The position numbers were made by a program, and so were the translations under genes. A stretch of DNA of 54,361 bases, from NCBI GenBank assembly GCA_030037875.1, contig JASHPV010000183.1, positions 1 through 54,361 on the forward strand, written 5' to 3'. Source of the stretch: Thermoplasmata archaeon. GTDB taxonomy: Archaea; Thermoplasmatota; Thermoplasmata; Lutacidiplasmatales; UBA184. Position 1 is the stretch's first letter. Each line of letters begins with the position of its first letter. The notes beneath the pieces are model-generated. The model was given only the letters and a program-made list of their open reading frames with translations. It ran no database searches and was not told the DNA's origin. This document shows, piece by piece, positions 27,934 through 37,636 of the stretch.

Positions 27934-30801
27934 GTGTGGTGTAAAGGCACCGCCGCTGAACCCTCACCCACAAACCGGAAGGCAGGTGCCCGGTGCGGAC
28001 GCGGGGCGCCATCAACACGAAGGGCAAACACCATTCCTGTCGTCGCGCTCACCCTCCTCGCGGTCGTCGCGGTTGCCGTCGTGCCTCCGCTCCAAACGGT
28101 CGCGGCAGCGAGCGGGGCGAGCGGTCATCGGACGCCCCCGTCGCAGCCCACGCCACCCCCGAGTTTCAACTGCGGGAGCTATGGCCAATCCCTCGACGTC
28201 TTTTCCCCGAACCCCGCCGCGGGCATCGCCGGAACACGGTTCACACTCCAAGGTTCGGGCTACTACAACGCCCCGTCCCCGGGAAATTTCACCATCTGGA
28301 TGGCCAGTTACACCGGCGGCGATCTTCTCTACTTCACGAAGGTAACGGCCGCCGAATACGAACGGGAGTGGCTGAAGGATCAACCCTTCTGGGTGAACGT
28401 CACCGTACCCGGAGAGGAATCCGGGAGCTCGCTTCCCCCGGGAGCCTACGAGTTCTGGTCGGTTAACGACTCCACGACGGATACGGGCTGTGCCAACTAC
28501 CCGTTCACGTTGACTGCTACCCCCCCGGCGGCGCTAGGTTGTGTGTCCTGGAACGCGACACTCACCCTCCTCTCTCCGATTCCGGCCACCGGAGGACCGG
28601 AAACTCCCGTCGTCCTGAACGGATCGGGCTTCTCCGAGACGGGGGCTACCGGGATTTACTGGGCCAACACGACCGGGTCAGCCTATCAGCTGGTCGGGTC
28701 TGCCGGCGCGGAGCCCCCAGGCGACTTTTTCGAGCTCACCGTCGACGCCCCTTCCGGTTACGCAGCGGGAACCTATGTCTTCTGGGGGGTCGATGAGGAT
28801 TCCGATTGCGCGGGCGTGGTGTTCGTACTCACCGCCGCACCGGCCCTCACCTTGTCCGCCACGTCGGGTCCCCCCGGCAGTGTCGTAACCGGAATGGGGA
28901 CCGGCTTTGCATCCGATTCGACGGTGACCTTCACCTTCGACGGCGCCCCGGCCCCCTCGGACTGTGCGACGAACAGCACCGGCGACTTCCCGGGCACCAC
29001 AGGCCTGCCGTGTACCTTCACCGTGCCACCGGTTGCGTATGGAGACGACGGGGGAGACAACGTGGCCGCCACCGACGCGTCCTCGCATTCGGCCTCGGCT
29101 TCGTTCACGGTGTTGCCTGAGATCACTCTGACCCCCAACATGGGGCCGATGGGGGGTGAATTCACCGTCACGGGCATCGGGTTCAGCCCGTCGCCGGATA
29201 CCGCCACTATCACCTTCGATGGTAATCTGATAGACCCGATCACCGACCTTCCCGCGTGCGATAACGAGACATCCCTGATCGATCTCAACGCGACCGGGGG
29301 ATTCACTTGCACGTTCACTGTACCGCCGTTTGCCACGTTCGGAGCCAACGAAGTTCAGGGAATGGATACGTCATCGGGCGCGCTGACGGCCGCGGTGACG
29401 TTCACAGTCCCGCCTGAGCTCTCGATCACGAGCTCGCCCACGGTGGGCCCCATCGGGACTCCGGTAACGGCGACGGGCGCGGGATGGACCCCCGGGGACT
29501 CGATCGCGCTCTGGGTCGCTCCGGTCAGCGACGAGTCTCAGATCACCGTGCTGAATTGTGTGGGCGCGCCCTCCGGCGAACCGACCGTCGCCTCGACGGG
29601 CGGGTTCACCTGCGATTTCGACTTCCCGTCGGTAGCCCCCGGGGCGTACACCGTCGCCGCGTCGGATGCGTCCCATGTTACCTACCCGCCCACCGTCATC
29701 TATTCGGGGAACACGTTCTACCTTGTCGGCCCCCTAATCACCGTGAATCCGAGCGCGGGTCCGATCGGATCCACTTTCACGGTGACTGGTACCGGTTTCG
29801 AGCCCTTCCCCTCTACTGCGATCGTCAGCTTTGATGGCCAACAGATCACACCGACGGGCGGTTCGGACTGCTCGTTCAACGATGTGCTGATTACGCTGAA
29901 CACGACCGGAGGATTCGTGTGCACCTTCTCGGTGCCAGAATCCGCGGCGCTCGGGGCCCACGAGGTGCGGGGCGACGACACCGGCACGGGCCTTCTCACC
30001 CCGGAGCAAACATTCATGGTCACGCTGAGTTTCGCGACGTTGTCACTTTCGCCGGATCAGGGTCCCGTCGGGACCGTGGTGTACCTGGCGGGGAGCGGGT
30101 ACGCTTCATTGGCATTGTTCGATTATTGTTTCGAGGGAAGCGGGGCGCCGGCGGCCTGCGGCAGCTCCCGGGAGTTTCTGACCACCCCTGGGGGGGACAT
30201 TCCATCGGGGACGGCCATTCAGGTGCCCTCAGGTGAAAACGCTCAGGTGGTGGTGTCCGCCCTCACGACCGGTACGCTGGAGGCCTCCGCGGCCTTCGCG
30301 TTGACCATCCCGTATGTCGAGACGGTGAGCTCGACCACGGGCACTTCGGGGTCCGCGACCTTCACCGTCAGCGGGCTGGCGGACAGCACGGCGTACTATG
30401 TCTATCTCGATACGGTACAAGGGGTGGCCTCAGTCACCTCCTACAACCCCCTGGGTACATGCACTTCCTCCGCGACCGGTGTGCTGACCGCCTGTACGGT
30501 CCCCATTCCGCACGGGCTCAGCGCGGGAACGTACTACGTAGATCTGTTCCAGGACCCTTCGCCGCCGCCTTTCATCTTCTCGGTGTTCAATTTCACAATC
30601 GCCCCCGCATCCTCGGCCGGGAACCATTTCTTCCTGTTTGGACTCACGACCCTCGAGCTCCTGATCATCGGGCTCGCCGTGATTCTGATCGCGGTACTGG
30701 CGGTAGGGATAACGATCGCACGACGACGAAGGCCGGCCCCCAGACCCCCAGCGCGTACGACGGGAACCGCTCCGAAGAGTCCTCCCAAATCGTCCTCTTA
30801 A
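27934..30801 (+). CDS. Large secreted, C-terminally anchored surface protein with TIG/IPT-like repeats (955 aa)
   Basis: Signal-like TIPVVALTLLAVVAVAVVPPLQTVAA; repeated ~95-100-aa units with GP.G..(F/V).TG.GF.....V.F.FDG...TGGFTCTFTVP; C-terminal TM LELLIIGLAVILIAVLAVGITIARRRR. GTG start about 45 nt below a TATA-like CTATATTT. Confidence 0.82.
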   Translation: MWCKGTAAEPSPTNRKAGARCGRGAPSTRRANTIPVVALTLLAVVAVAVVPPLQTVAAASGASGHRTPPSQPTPPPSFNCGSYGQSLDVFSPNPAAGIAGTRFTLQGSGYYNAPSPGNFTIWMASYTGGDLLYFTKVTAAEYEREWLKDQPFWVNVTVPGEESGSSLPPGAYEFWSVNDSTTDTGCANYPFTLTATPPAALGCVSWNATLTLLSPIPATGGPETPVVLNGSGFSETGATGIYWANTTGSAYQLVGSAGAEPPGDFFELTVDAPSGYAAGTYVFWGVDEDSDCAGVVFVLTAAPALTLSATSGPPGSVVTGMGTGFASDSTVTFTFDGAPAPSDCATNSTGDFPGTTGLPCTFTVPPVAYGDDGGDNVAATDASSHSASASFTVLPEITLTPNMGPMGGEFTVTGIGFSPSPDTATITFDGNLIDPITDLPACDNETSLIDLNATGGFTCTFTVPPFATFGANEVQGMDTSSGALTAAVTFTVPPELSITSSPTVGPIGTPVTATGAGWTPGDSIALWVAPVSDESQITVLNCVGAPSGEPTVASTGGFTCDFDFPSVAPGAYTVAASDASHVTYPPTVIYSGNTFYLVGPLITVNPSAGPIGSTFTVTGTGFEPFPSTAIVSFDGQQITPTGGSDCSFNDVLITLNTTGGFVCTFSVPESAALGAHEVRGDDTGTGLLTPEQTFMVTLSFATLSLSPDQGPVGTVVYLAGSGYASLALFDYCFEGSGAPAACGSSREFLTTPGGDIPSGTAIQVPSGENAQVVVSALTTGTLEASAAFALTIPYVETVSSTTGTSGSATFTVSGLADSTAYYVYLDTVQGVASVTSYNPLGTCTSSATGVLTACTVPIPHGLSAGTYYVDLFQDPSPPPFIFSVFNFTIAPASSAGNHFFLFGLTTLELLIIGLAVILIAVLAVGITIARRRRPAPRPPARTTGTAPKSPPKSSS

Positions 30802-30925
30802 CGTCGCCGGGAAAGCGCCGGGCGAGCCAGAAAACTTTCCGAGGCGCTCGGGAGCCCCGACTTCCCGGCGAAGCGGTCCCCAACGAATACGGGTCGGTGG
30901 CCTATGCCCCCACTTCGAATTCGGT

Positions 30926-30990
30926 CGTTTAACATAGGGGGCAGTGCCGCCGACCACCGACCCGAGCTTTCAACCGCTGGTGCGCCGCCG
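30926..30990 (+). repeat. Direct repeat, copy 2 (~65 bp)
   Basis: cgtttaacatagggggcagtgccgccgaccaccgacccgagctttcaaccgctggtgcgccgccg; see copy 1. Confidence 0.85.
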
Positions 30991-31023
30991 GGCTTAGGGG
31001 TCTAGAGCGCCGCAACGCAGGAT

Positions 31024-31041
31024 CCCCCAAGAACCTGGGGG
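31024..31041 (+). other. Short perfect hairpin CCCCCA-AGAACC-TGGGGG
   Basis: 6-bp perfect stem, 6-nt loop downstream of repeat copy 2; function unknown. Confidence 0.4.
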
Positions 31042-31474
31042 GTGCCCCGGCCGCGCGGGGCGGGCGAGGATGAGTGGCGGACTGGGGAGGGGGGTCAAGG
31101 GAGGGGGCGAAGGCTGCTTAAGACGAAATCTCCTCTCTCGCTCGTGTCAGACGTAGCCTCCTACATCGCCATCGGCCTCGTGTGGCCCCCCGACTCGATG
31201 ACCGCGTTCTCCCGCGGCCGGAATATGAGGTACTTGGTTGCGATGTTGCGCGACGCGTCGTGAGCCGGTTTCGAGGGAATCTCCGCCATGCGACGAACCC
31301 GAGATCGGCCGGCTCACTTGTAGCCCGCTGAGGGGTCGTGAAACAGAGCGGGGGAACTCCATCGCCTTCGTAGCGAGAGGGACGTGTGGGCTCGATTCTT
31401 GAGCCGCTATGTCCACGTTGGCTTTTTCGGAAGAGATGTTAATGGCCGTCCCGGCTGCAGTCCGGAACGGTGCA

Positions 31475-32014
31475 CTATCTTCGGATGCGGGAGCGGTGCG
31501 GCGTTCCGGAAGACGGGCTCAGCGCGAGCCCCATGCGACGCGCTAGTCGCCGGTGCTCGGCAGGACTGATCCATTGGACCTTGAGGTAGTCGACCAGCTC
31601 CTGGTCCGACATGCCGATCCGCTTACCTTCCTTCACAGTAAACCGGTACGCCTCGATCTCCGAGGGGGCATCCACGTAGCTGAGCTTGGGGTAGAACAGC
31701 GGCTTGTGATGCCGGAACTGATTCACGTGGCATAGCTCGTGAATGATGTCGAGGTACACGTCGCGGATGCTTCCCTCCTTGAGGTATCGATTGCTGATGA
31801 TCAAGTGGCCGTCGACGTCGCTCGTACCCATGTACCCGAACCGGGCAGAGAAGAATTCCACCTTCTGGCGACGCAGGACTTTCACCGTCTGCTTTCCAAA
31901 AAGGCCCCGGATAGCGGCCACGTCGCCGAAGCCCCGAAAGAACCGCTCAAAAGGGTACAGCTTGGTCGGCGCGTCACGCTGGATCCGCACGTGATACTTC
32001 GAATCGATCGTCAT
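31475..32014 (-). CDS. Putative HExxH metallopeptidase-like protein
   Basis: DVYLDIIHELCHVNQFRHHKPLFYPKLSYVDAPSEIEAYRFTVKEGKRIGMS; HELCH plus downstream Glu. Confidence 0.65.
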   Translation of the reverse strand: MTIDSKYHVRIQRDAPTKLYPFERFFRGFGDVAAIRGLFGKQTVKVLRRQKVEFFSARFGYMGTSDVDGHLIISNRYLKEGSIRDVYLDIIHELCHVNQFRHHKPLFYPKLSYVDAPSEIEAYRFTVKEGKRIGMSDQELVDYLKVQWISPAEHRRLARRMGLALSPSSGTPHRSRIRR

Positions 32015-32139
32015 GACTTTTGACGGCTCGAAAGTTGACAGACCGACGTGCGGAAAGAGCCTTCGACCCTTTCGGCAAGGGTCGGGCGGATCGTCTGGAC
32101 CCCGGAGGAGACGTAAGGTCCCTGGAGCCCGGGCGACTC

Positions 32140-32541
32140 TCAGCCCGGGTCCAAGGCCCGACGCGGAGGAAGGAGTGTCACCCGAATTCCGTCAGTAACG
32201 AATGCGAGCATAACGACCAGAGGTAACAGAGGGAGTCCTCCGAGGACACCCGACAACGCACCGGTCGCGAGGCTTGCCCCCGTTGCCGCTGCGGCCGCGA
32301 GCGCGACCAACGCGCCGGCAACGCGCCACATCGGGCGACTGTCGTGCGAACGCGACCGTATCGAGACGCCCAATGCAGCGACCAGCAGAACCGCAAGAAC
32401 CAGTCCTGCAACTTCGTGGAGTACGAATCCATTTCCCACGCGAGCCACGATCGCCGCGATGAAACTGATCCCGGTGGCCAGCGCAATCGTGAGCAGAATC
32501 AACAATGTCCGGCGCTTACTGGATTTCAGAAAGTCGACCAA
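32140..32541 (-). CDS. Small polytopic membrane protein, unknown function
   Basis: About four hydrophobic helices (LLILLTIALATGISFIAAIVA; VAGLVLAVLLVAALGVSI; VAGALVALAAAAATGASLATGAL; LPLLPLVVMLAFVTDGI). Confidence 0.6.
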   Translation of the reverse strand: MVDFLKSSKRRTLLILLTIALATGISFIAAIVARVGNGFVLHEVAGLVLAVLLVAALGVSIRSRSHDSRPMWRVAGALVALAAAAATGASLATGALSGVLGGLPLLPLVVMLAFVTDGIRVTLLPPRRALDPG

Positions 32542-32860
32542 CCCCTGGGGGTGCGATTAACCTTGGCCCGGTCGGATCCGACATTCGTTCGGCCACCGTC
32601 GTCCCAGTTCGGTTGAGCGGCGGCGTGCGCCGGCATTATGTTCCGCAGAGGCAGTCCTCTTGTTATCCGATGGAATCATCGAGGGCTTGTCTCTTATCCT
32701 CCGATGGCGCCCTCTCCGTTGTATCGGAGCTACACCCGATGCGGCCGGGCCGCTCTGGCCGATTCAAGACACTGCCCCTACTGTGCGGACGCTTTAACCT
32801 GACCTTCCCTGTTTCCTTCAGTATCGTCAGATCCGAGTGTAGACAGGTTTCGAGGGTTCT

Positions 32861-33664
32861 GTGAAGGCGTACAAGGTCCGGCCCGGCCAGCCCGCGCAAA
32901 TTGACCGGGCGGATCCGGCGGACACCTCCGGATTTGACGGGGACAAGGACGCAGGTCTCCGCCGACTGGAAAAATTGACGGTCCGATTGGAGGAGCTTCA
33001 GGAACTCCTCTATGCGGACCACCAGCAGGCGCTCTTGATCGTTCTTCAGGGGATGGACTCGGCAGGAAAGGACGGTACCATCCGCCGCGTCTTCTCCGGT
33101 GTCAACCCCGAGGGGGTACGCGTCGCGTCGTTCAAGCTCCCATCGACGCTCGAAAGCGAGCACGATTTTCTGTGGAGGATCCACCAACAGGTCCCGGCCC
33201 AGGGGGAGATCGTACTGTTCAACCGTAGCCATTACGAGGATGTGCTGATCACCCGGGTCCACGGGCTCATTCCAAAAAGCACGTGGGAGCGCCGGTACCG
33301 CGAGATCAACGAGTTCGAGCGCACGTTGACCGAAGAGGGCACGACATTTCTGAAGTTCTTCCTCCATATCAGCCGGGGCGAACAGAAACGTCGGTTGAAG
33401 GAGCGGCTCGACGACCCGACTAAGCACTGGAAGTTTCGCGAGTCCGACGTTCAGGAACGCCGGTTGTGGCCCGCCTACATGGAAGCGTACGAGGAAGCGC
33501 TCACGAAGACGAGCACGACGTGGGCGCCTTGGTACATCATTCCCTCGGACCGAAAGTGGCTCCGAGACCTGCTGGTCTCCGAGGAGATCGTTCGGACGCT
33601 CGAGGGATTCCGGATGCACTACCCGCCGCTTCCTCCCGAACTACGGGCCGCGCGAGTTCGATAA
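32861..33664 (+). CDS. ppk2: Polyphosphate kinase 2 family protein
   Basis: ALLIVLQGMDSAGKDGTIRRVFSGVNPEGVRVASFKLPS..ESEHDFLWRIHQQVPAQGEIVLFNRSHYEDVLITRVH. Confidence 0.94.
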   Translation: MKAYKVRPGQPAQIDRADPADTSGFDGDKDAGLRRLEKLTVRLEELQELLYADHQQALLIVLQGMDSAGKDGTIRRVFSGVNPEGVRVASFKLPSTLESEHDFLWRIHQQVPAQGEIVLFNRSHYEDVLITRVHGLIPKSTWERRYREINEFERTLTEEGTTFLKFFLHISRGEQKRRLKERLDDPTKHWKFRESDVQERRLWPAYMEAYEEALTKTSTTWAPWYIIPSDRKWLRDLLVSEEIVRTLEGFRMHYPPLPPELRAARVR

Positions 33665-33667
33665 GGA

Positions 33668-34933
33668 ATGGTCTCGCAATTCGACCGACCCCCATCCGGG
33701 TTGTCCGTGTGGATGATCCGCGGTCCGCGCGGAGCCTTTCGCTGGACAGCCTACGTTCTGGCCGTCACCTCGTTCGCGGCGGCCGTCCCGTCGCCCCTCT
33801 ACCCCGTGTACGAACACCAGTTCGAGTTTACCGCGGGCGTGCTGGGGCTGGTGTTCGCCGCCTACACGCCGGGGGTGCTGCTGATGCTTTTCTTGGTGGC
33901 TCCCCAGGCCGAACGGCGGGGCCGAAGGAGGATGCTGGCCATCGGGATGATGCTGACGGCGCTCGGGGCACTCGTCTTCGCCCTGGCGCCGGGCGTCACG
34001 TGGCTCGCAATGGCGAGATTCATTTCCGGGCTAGCCGTGGGCGCCACAACGAGCGTCGCCACGGCGGCCATGAGCGACCTCGAACCTAATCGGGACGCGC
34101 ATCACGTTGCCCGAGTGGCCGTTGCGGCGAACTTCGGAGGTTTTGCGATTGGAGTGGCGCTCAGTGGGCTGACGGTACAGTTCGGCCCCTGGCCGACTCA
34201 CCTCGTGTACTTCCTGCCCGTCGCGGCGAGTGTCCTCGGACTCCTCGCGGTCTCTGTGACGCCGGAAACAGCTCCGGACATCGGTGTGAAACTGCCGTAC
34301 CGCATCCAAGGCGTCTCGGTGCCGCCGCAGATTCTGCGTCCGTTCTGGGTCGCGACCGGGGGCATCGCGGCCTGCTACTCGATCTACGGCTTCTTCGCCG
34401 CTCTTGTACCCTCGTACGTGCGAACCGTGCTGATGGATCCACACGCTTCGGCGGTCGGGCTGGTCGTGGCGTCGATGTTCGGCATGGCCGCCATCACGCA
34501 GCTGGCCACGGCTCAAATCCGGGACCGACGCGCGCTCTTGGTCGGATTTCCCCTCATGATCTTCACCCTGGTCGGCCTAGTCCTGATCCTTCCGTACGCC
34601 TCGTGGACCTTCATCTTCCCCGTTTCCGCCGGGCTGGGGATCGCCGTGGGCCTGACCTTCATGGGCAGCGTTACGCTCGTCGACCGGGTGGCACCGGATG
34701 CGGCGCGCGGGGAAACCCTCGCCGGATTTTACTCTGCCGGATACATGGCGCTCGCGGTACCCACGATTGGTATTGCCGAGGTATCGGAGCGTGTCGGGCT
34801 CGCGGATGCGGGGATTCTGTTCGGGTCCGTTTTGGCCTTGGTCGTCTGCCTGATGTACGTGGCGATACTTCGCACCCCCACCCCGCCCGGCGGCGGCGGT
34901 CGGCGGCGGAACGACCCAACCGGCCCCGCGTGA
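33668..34933 (+). CDS. MFS transporter
   Basis: About 12 hydrophobic segments; MFS-like APQAERRGRRRMLAIGMMLTALGALVFALAPGVTWLAMARFISGLAVGATTSV. Confidence 0.9.
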   Translation: MVSQFDRPPSGLSVWMIRGPRGAFRWTAYVLAVTSFAAAVPSPLYPVYEHQFEFTAGVLGLVFAAYTPGVLLMLFLVAPQAERRGRRRMLAIGMMLTALGALVFALAPGVTWLAMARFISGLAVGATTSVATAAMSDLEPNRDAHHVARVAVAANFGGFAIGVALSGLTVQFGPWPTHLVYFLPVAASVLGLLAVSVTPETAPDIGVKLPYRIQGVSVPPQILRPFWVATGGIAACYSIYGFFAALVPSYVRTVLMDPHASAVGLVVASMFGMAAITQLATAQIRDRRALLVGFPLMIFTLVGLVLILPYASWTFIFPVSAGLGIAVGLTFMGSVTLVDRVAPDAARGETLAGFYSAGYMALAVPTIGIAEVSERVGLADAGILFGSVLALVVCLMYVAILRTPTPPGGGGRRRNDPTGPA

Positions 34934-35009
34934 ACTTCAGCCGGCGTCGCGGTTCCTCAGGCGGTCTTAAGCTCGGCTTTTTAGGGTCCCGTTGCCCCTT
35001 CGCGGCGGT

Positions 35010-36365
35010 ATGGCGAGAAAGCGAGTCGTTGTCATGGGCGCAGCGGGCCGAGATTTTCACAATTTCAACGTCCTCTACCGGGGCCATCCGGAGTATGAGG
35101 TGGTCGCCTTCACCGCAACGCAGATTCCGAACATCGCCGGGCGAATCTATCCGGCGGTGCTCGCGGGTCCCGAGTACCCGAACGGGATCCCTATTCTCCC
35201 GGAAGAGGAACTTCCGGACCTCGTCCGGAAGCAGAGCGTAGACCTGGTGCTCCTGGCCTACTCGGACCTGCCCGAAGTCGAGGTCATGCACAAGGGCTCG
35301 ATCGCTCTCGCCGCCGGCGCCAGCTTCCTTCTCGCGGGCCCTAAGGAAACAATGCTGAGGTCGACCAAGCCGGTACTGAGCGTCTGCGCGGTCCGCACAG
35401 GGGCTGGCAAGAGCCCGCTGACTCGTTTCGTCTCCCGGTACCTGCGCTCGCGCGGATTCCGGGTGGCGATCGTACGTCACCCGATGCCGTACGGCGATCT
35501 AGCCGCGCAAGCCGTCCAACGCTTCGCGAAGCTCGAGGATCTCGACACCGCTCACTGTACCATCGAGGAACGAGAGGAGTACGAACCCCACCTCCGAGAT
35601 GGGGCGGTCGTGTTCGCCGGTGTCGATTATGAGGCAATCCTGCGACGCGCTGAGCCGGAAGCCGACGTCATCCTCTGGGACGGCGGTAACAACGATTTTT
35701 CGTTTTACCGGCCCGATCTCCAGATCGTTGTAGCGGACCCCCACCGGCCCGGTCACGAGCTTTCGTACTACCCCGGGGAGGTAAATTTCAGAATGGCGGA
35801 TGTGATTGTCGTCAGCAAGACCGACTCGGCGCTCCCTCAGAACGTGGCTTCCATTGAGGCCAACGCCGCCCGGGTCAATCCCCAGGCCGAGGTCGTTCGC
35901 GGTGCCCTGGAGTTGACCGCCGATCAACCGGAACGGCTTCGAGGCCGACGCGTACTGGTGATCGAGGACGGGCCCACCATCACCCACGGCGGCATGGCCT
36001 ACGGCGCCGGCACCTTACTGGCGCGGGCCCAGGGTGCTGTCATCGTCGATGCCCAGCCGTTCGCGGTCGGGAGCATTGCCCGCGTGTACGAGCAGTACCC
36101 ACACCTCAAGAGCATCCTTCCTGCGATGGGGTACAGTGCGGAACAGGTCCGGGAACTGGAGGAAACGATTCGACGGTCCGATGCGGAGTTCGTTGTGGAC
36201 GGGAGTCCCGTCAACTTGAGCCACCTGGTCCACGTCGACGTCCCACTGGTGAATGTGACATACCTGTACGAGGACCTGGACGGCCGGATGGCTAGGGTGC
36301 TGGAGCGGTTCGCCCTGCAGTACCTCACGTCCGCCCGTCCAGGGTCGGCCCGGACCGCCGGGTAG
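35010..36365 (+). CDS. Cyclic 2,3-diphosphoglycerate synthetase-like P-loop protein
   Basis: KRVVVMGAAGRDFHNFNVLYRGHPEYEVVAFTATQIPNIAGRIYP..LAGPEYPNGIPI; TGAGKSPLTRFVSRYLR; ILWDGGNNDFSFYRPDLQIVVADPHRPGHE. Confidence 0.82.
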   Translation: MARKRVVVMGAAGRDFHNFNVLYRGHPEYEVVAFTATQIPNIAGRIYPAVLAGPEYPNGIPILPEEELPDLVRKQSVDLVLLAYSDLPEVEVMHKGSIALAAGASFLLAGPKETMLRSTKPVLSVCAVRTGAGKSPLTRFVSRYLRSRGFRVAIVRHPMPYGDLAAQAVQRFAKLEDLDTAHCTIEEREEYEPHLRDGAVVFAGVDYEAILRRAEPEADVILWDGGNNDFSFYRPDLQIVVADPHRPGHELSYYPGEVNFRMADVIVVSKTDSALPQNVASIEANAARVNPQAEVVRGALELTADQPERLRGRRVLVIEDGPTITHGGMAYGAGTLLARAQGAVIVDAQPFAVGSIARVYEQYPHLKSILPAMGYSAEQVRELEETIRRSDAEFVVDGSPVNLSHLVHVDVPLVNVTYLYEDLDGRMARVLERFALQYLTSARPGSARTAG

Positions 36366-36492
36366 AACGACGGCAAGGTTGGACGGCCCAATCTGCGCCC
36401 TGTGTTCGAGCCTCGGTCTCGGTAAGGAACCGCGGATGCAATGCGAGGCCCGATACGAACGTTAGAATAGGGGACCGCAAGTCCCCCTCGGG

Positions 36493-37014
36493 ATGAGATT
36501 CTCCCACTTGATCCCCATACTCATCGGAGTGGCAATCCTCCTCTTCGGAATCTATCTGGTCTCGACCAACGGGTATCTCGACGGAAAGTACCTTCCGAGC
36601 TTCATCGGGATTCAGCCGTGCAGCTCCGGTTCGCCGAGCTCGCCGCTCAACGGCACTGGGTGCACGGGGTTCGGGGCCTTCGAAGGCTTCGGCGTCGGCA
36701 CGATCGTGTGCATCTCTGGACTCGGGATCATAGGGGGTTCTCTCCGTCGAGGATTCTCGTCATCGGCCGCTGGCTCGACCGCTCTGACCCCTGAAGCCCT
36801 CTCCGCGCTCGTCCAGGGCCAAAGTCGGTTGCAGGCGGCTCCGGGGGCAATTGCTCCGGGTCCGCGATTGGGGACGGTTTACTGTTCCACTTGTGGTGCG
36901 GCCAATCCTTCGGAGGCCAAGTTTTGCCACCAATGCGCGACCGCGATGCCGGGCGCTGCCCCACTGGCCCAGCCTGCCGCACCGCCCTCCGTTCCTCCCG
37001 GGGCGGGGGGCTAA
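36493..37014 (+). CDS. Two-TM protein with C-terminal zinc ribbon
   Basis: LIPILIGVAILLFGIYLVS; VGTIVCISGLGIIGGSL; YCSTCGAANPSEAKFCHQCATAM. Confidence 0.7.
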   Translation: MRFSHLIPILIGVAILLFGIYLVSTNGYLDGKYLPSFIGIQPCSSGSPSSPLNGTGCTGFGAFEGFGVGTIVCISGLGIIGGSLRRGFSSSAAGSTALTPEALSALVQGQSRLQAAPGAIAPGPRLGTVYCSTCGAANPSEAKFCHQCATAMPGAAPLAQPAAPPSVPPGAGG

Positions 37015-37070
37015 CCGGCCGCTCGACCCTTGGCGCTAAATTTCCGCGCGTATCCGAAGGGGACGATTCC

Positions 37071-37607
37071 ATGGGACTTTCTCTATCGGAGATCACGTTC
37101 ATCCTCAGTGCCATCAGCTCGACGGCGGTCATCGCGGGCGCGTTTTTCATCGTCTTTCAGTTGCGCCAGAACGCGAAGCTGATCGAGGCCACTCTGGCCC
37201 AGAATCGGAACGATGCGGCGTTCAACATCCTGGACCGGCTGACGCAAGAGGGGACCGGGCGTCGCCGGAAACAGCTCCGCGACGTCTCCACGCGACATGT
37301 CAAGGAGGGCTGGGACGGATTCATCGGGAGCCTCGAGGCGTACGAGGTGAGCGGTTTCGCGTACCAGTACGAATTGATCGGCCAGTTCGTCCGCGAGGGT
37401 ATCGTCGACCTCGACCTCGTCACTCACATGCTGAGCTACCTGATCGTCTCGGACTGGCTTCAGTTCCGGCCGATCGCGGACTATCTCAACATCCAGTTCG
37501 GAACGAAGGTCAGCCCGTGGATCCATTTCCAGTGGCTCGCGGAAAAGTGCCGGCAGCATTTGGACTCCCCTGCCCACGACGCCGAGGCGCCCATCATCGG
37601 CACCTGA
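37071..37607 (+). CDS. Membrane-anchored helical protein (DUF4760-like)
   Basis: SLSEITFILSAISSTAVIAGAFFIVFQLRQNAKLIEATLAQNRNDAAFNILDRLTQE...; ATG at 37071. Confidence 0.55.
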   Translation: MGLSLSEITFILSAISSTAVIAGAFFIVFQLRQNAKLIEATLAQNRNDAAFNILDRLTQEGTGRRRKQLRDVSTRHVKEGWDGFIGSLEAYEVSGFAYQYELIGQFVREGIVDLDLVTHMLSYLIVSDWLQFRPIADYLNIQFGTKVSPWIHFQWLAEKCRQHLDSPAHDAEAPIIGT

Positions 37608-37636
37608 GCGCCCGGAGGCGCGGCGTTCGGTCCGGC

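Noticed and set aside
31042-31263. 73-aa ORF in the 30.8-31.5 kb gap
   Set aside because: No family resemblance, poor start context, overlaps the G-rich tract; not supportable as a gene.
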